From positions 1 to 6,629 of the forward strand of contig JANYBA010000155.1 of the NCBI GenBank assembly GCA_025360985.1: a stretch of DNA of 6,629 nt, in the 5' to 3' direction. The DNA is from Gammaproteobacteria bacterium (GTDB lineage: Bacteria; Pseudomonadota; Gammaproteobacteria; Xanthomonadales; Xanthomonadaceae). Numbering within the stretch: the stretch's first letter is position 1; each line of letters begins with the position of its first letter. This document shows, piece after piece, positions 6,132 through 6,629 of this stretch. Under the pieces are notes generated by a model that did not search any database, was not told where the DNA came from, and was given only the letters and a program-made list of their open reading frames with translations. The position numbers and the translations under genes are program-made.

Positions 6132-6629
6132 ATGAACGTTAGTGGTTTGAAGCGCAGTGTTTTGAAGCGCAGCGGCATCAAGCGGTGGTTGGTCCCGATG
6201 TTGTTCGCCAGCATCGCCCTTGCGGCCTGCGTCACCATCAACGTCTATTTCCCGGCCGCGGAAGCGCAGCAGGCCGCGGCGGAATTCGTCGACAAGGTGA
6301 TCGGCCCCGAGTCGGCGCCGGCCGACGCGCCGCCGCCCGATCCAGCGCCGACACCGACGCCCAAGCCGAATGTTCCGGCGACGCCGGCGCAAGCAGCGAA
6401 TGGCGCGCATTTCGATTTCATGTCGCTGTTCATCAACAGCGCCCAGGCCGCCGAGGGCGTGGACATCACCATCCGCACGCCGGCGATCCAGGCGATCCAG
6501 GACCGCATGGCCGAGCGCTTCAAGGCCGAGTTGCAGGCGCATTTCGACGGCGGCGCGCTTGGCTTCGGCAACGACGGCCTGGTCATCGTTCGCGACGCCA
6601 GCAAGATCGGCCTGAAGGACAGGGTTGCG
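6132..6629 (+). CDS. YdbL-family (DUF1318) lipoprotein with YnbE-like N-terminal stretch; 3' end outside window
   Basis: 166 codons are visible, with no stop before the window ends. Residues 1-32 form a lipoprotein signal peptide with an unusually long basic n-region (three LKR-type repeats), a hydrophobic core and the lipobox LAAC with lipidated Cys33. Residue +2 is Val, not Asp, so outer-membrane sorting is expected. Directly after it comes VTINVYFPAAEAQQAAAEFVDKVIG (34-58, here given only to show the strand-forming VTINVYF part), which recalls the ITIN segment of YnbE. A Pro/Ala-rich linker follows (59-90). From about residue 110, ITIRTPAIQAIQDRMAERF and then GFGNDGLVIVRDASKIGL match the DUF1318 (YdbL) pattern. 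E. coli YdbL is a soluble periplasmic protein and YnbE a separate tiny lipoprotein; both follow ydbH. Here one gene sits 17 bp after the YdbH-like gene and seems to hold both. It probably partners with that protein. Domain assignment is from memory of the family pattern. Confidence 0.8.
   Translation, partial: MNVSGLKRSVLKRSGIKRWLVPMLFASIALAACVTINVYFPAAEAQQAAAEFVDKVIGPESAPADAPPPDPAPTPTPKPNVPATPAQAANGAHFDFMSLFINSAQAAEGVDITIRTPAIQAIQDRMAERFKAELQAHFDGGALGFGNDGLVIVRDASKIGLKDRVA
6147..6191 (+). repeat. Three 15-bp in-frame tandem units in the lipoprotein signal n-region
   Basis: Units 6147-6161 and 6162-6176 agree at 12 of 15 bases (shared core TTGAAGCGCAG) and encode LKRSV and LKRSG. A third, diverged unit (6177-6191) encodes IKRWL. 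The repeats lengthen the positively charged n-region before the hydrophobic core. Likely origin is slippage duplication; the third unit may be similar only by chance. Confidence 0.6.

Noticed and set aside
6108..6604. - strand open frames opposite the lipoprotein gene.
   Set aside because: The + strand has a strong ribosome binding site, a lipobox and a DUF1318-like domain; the - strand frames are Arg/Gly-rich shadows.

Overview
This window looks like a piece of a GC-rich gammaproteobacterial chromosome. The gene order lepB / DUF4845 / rnc / era / recO is a conserved housekeeping cluster in that class. Protein details, such as the LepB core and the DUF4845 gene between lepB and rnc, make a member of the Lysobacterales (Xanthomonadales) or a close relative my best guess. 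The taxon is an inference; no rRNA or other decisive marker is present.

Bases 1-3343 (+ strand) form a tight, operon-like run. It holds the 3' end of lepB (signal peptidase I), a small pilin-like membrane protein of the DUF4845 family, rnc (RNase III), era (ribosome-assembly GTPase) and recO (recombination mediator). The last four genes overlap or nearly abut: 8-bp overlap, 4-bp overlap, 1-bp gap. The only real gap in the run, after lepB, carries a GC-rich hairpin and a strong ribosome binding site. The usual downstream partners pdxJ and acpS do not follow recO.

Bases 3334-4056 (- strand) encode a 240-residue receiver-Hpt protein that converges on recO with a 10-bp overlap of the two reading frames. 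It has all the receiver phosphorylation residues and an Hpt histidine but no DNA-binding or enzymatic output domain. It is therefore probably a phosphorelay intermediate whose kinase lies elsewhere.

Bases 4090-6629 (+ strand) are a two-gene envelope module. A 674-residue exported protein with a YdbH-type C-terminal region is followed 17 bp later, with a strong ribosome binding site, by a lipoprotein that runs off the window end. The lipoprotein joins a YnbE-like stretch just after the lipidated cysteine to a YdbL-type (DUF1318) domain. In E. coli, YdbH, YnbE and YdbL are three separate proteins that work in phospholipid traffic between inner and outer membrane. Here the module appears to be two proteins. 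This lipoprotein is the most interesting item in the window. The receiver-Hpt gene and the YdbH-like gene are divergent, with only 33 bp between their start codons.

No tRNA, rRNA, CRISPR array, insertion sequence or phage gene was seen. No gene-free stretch exceeds 60 bp.
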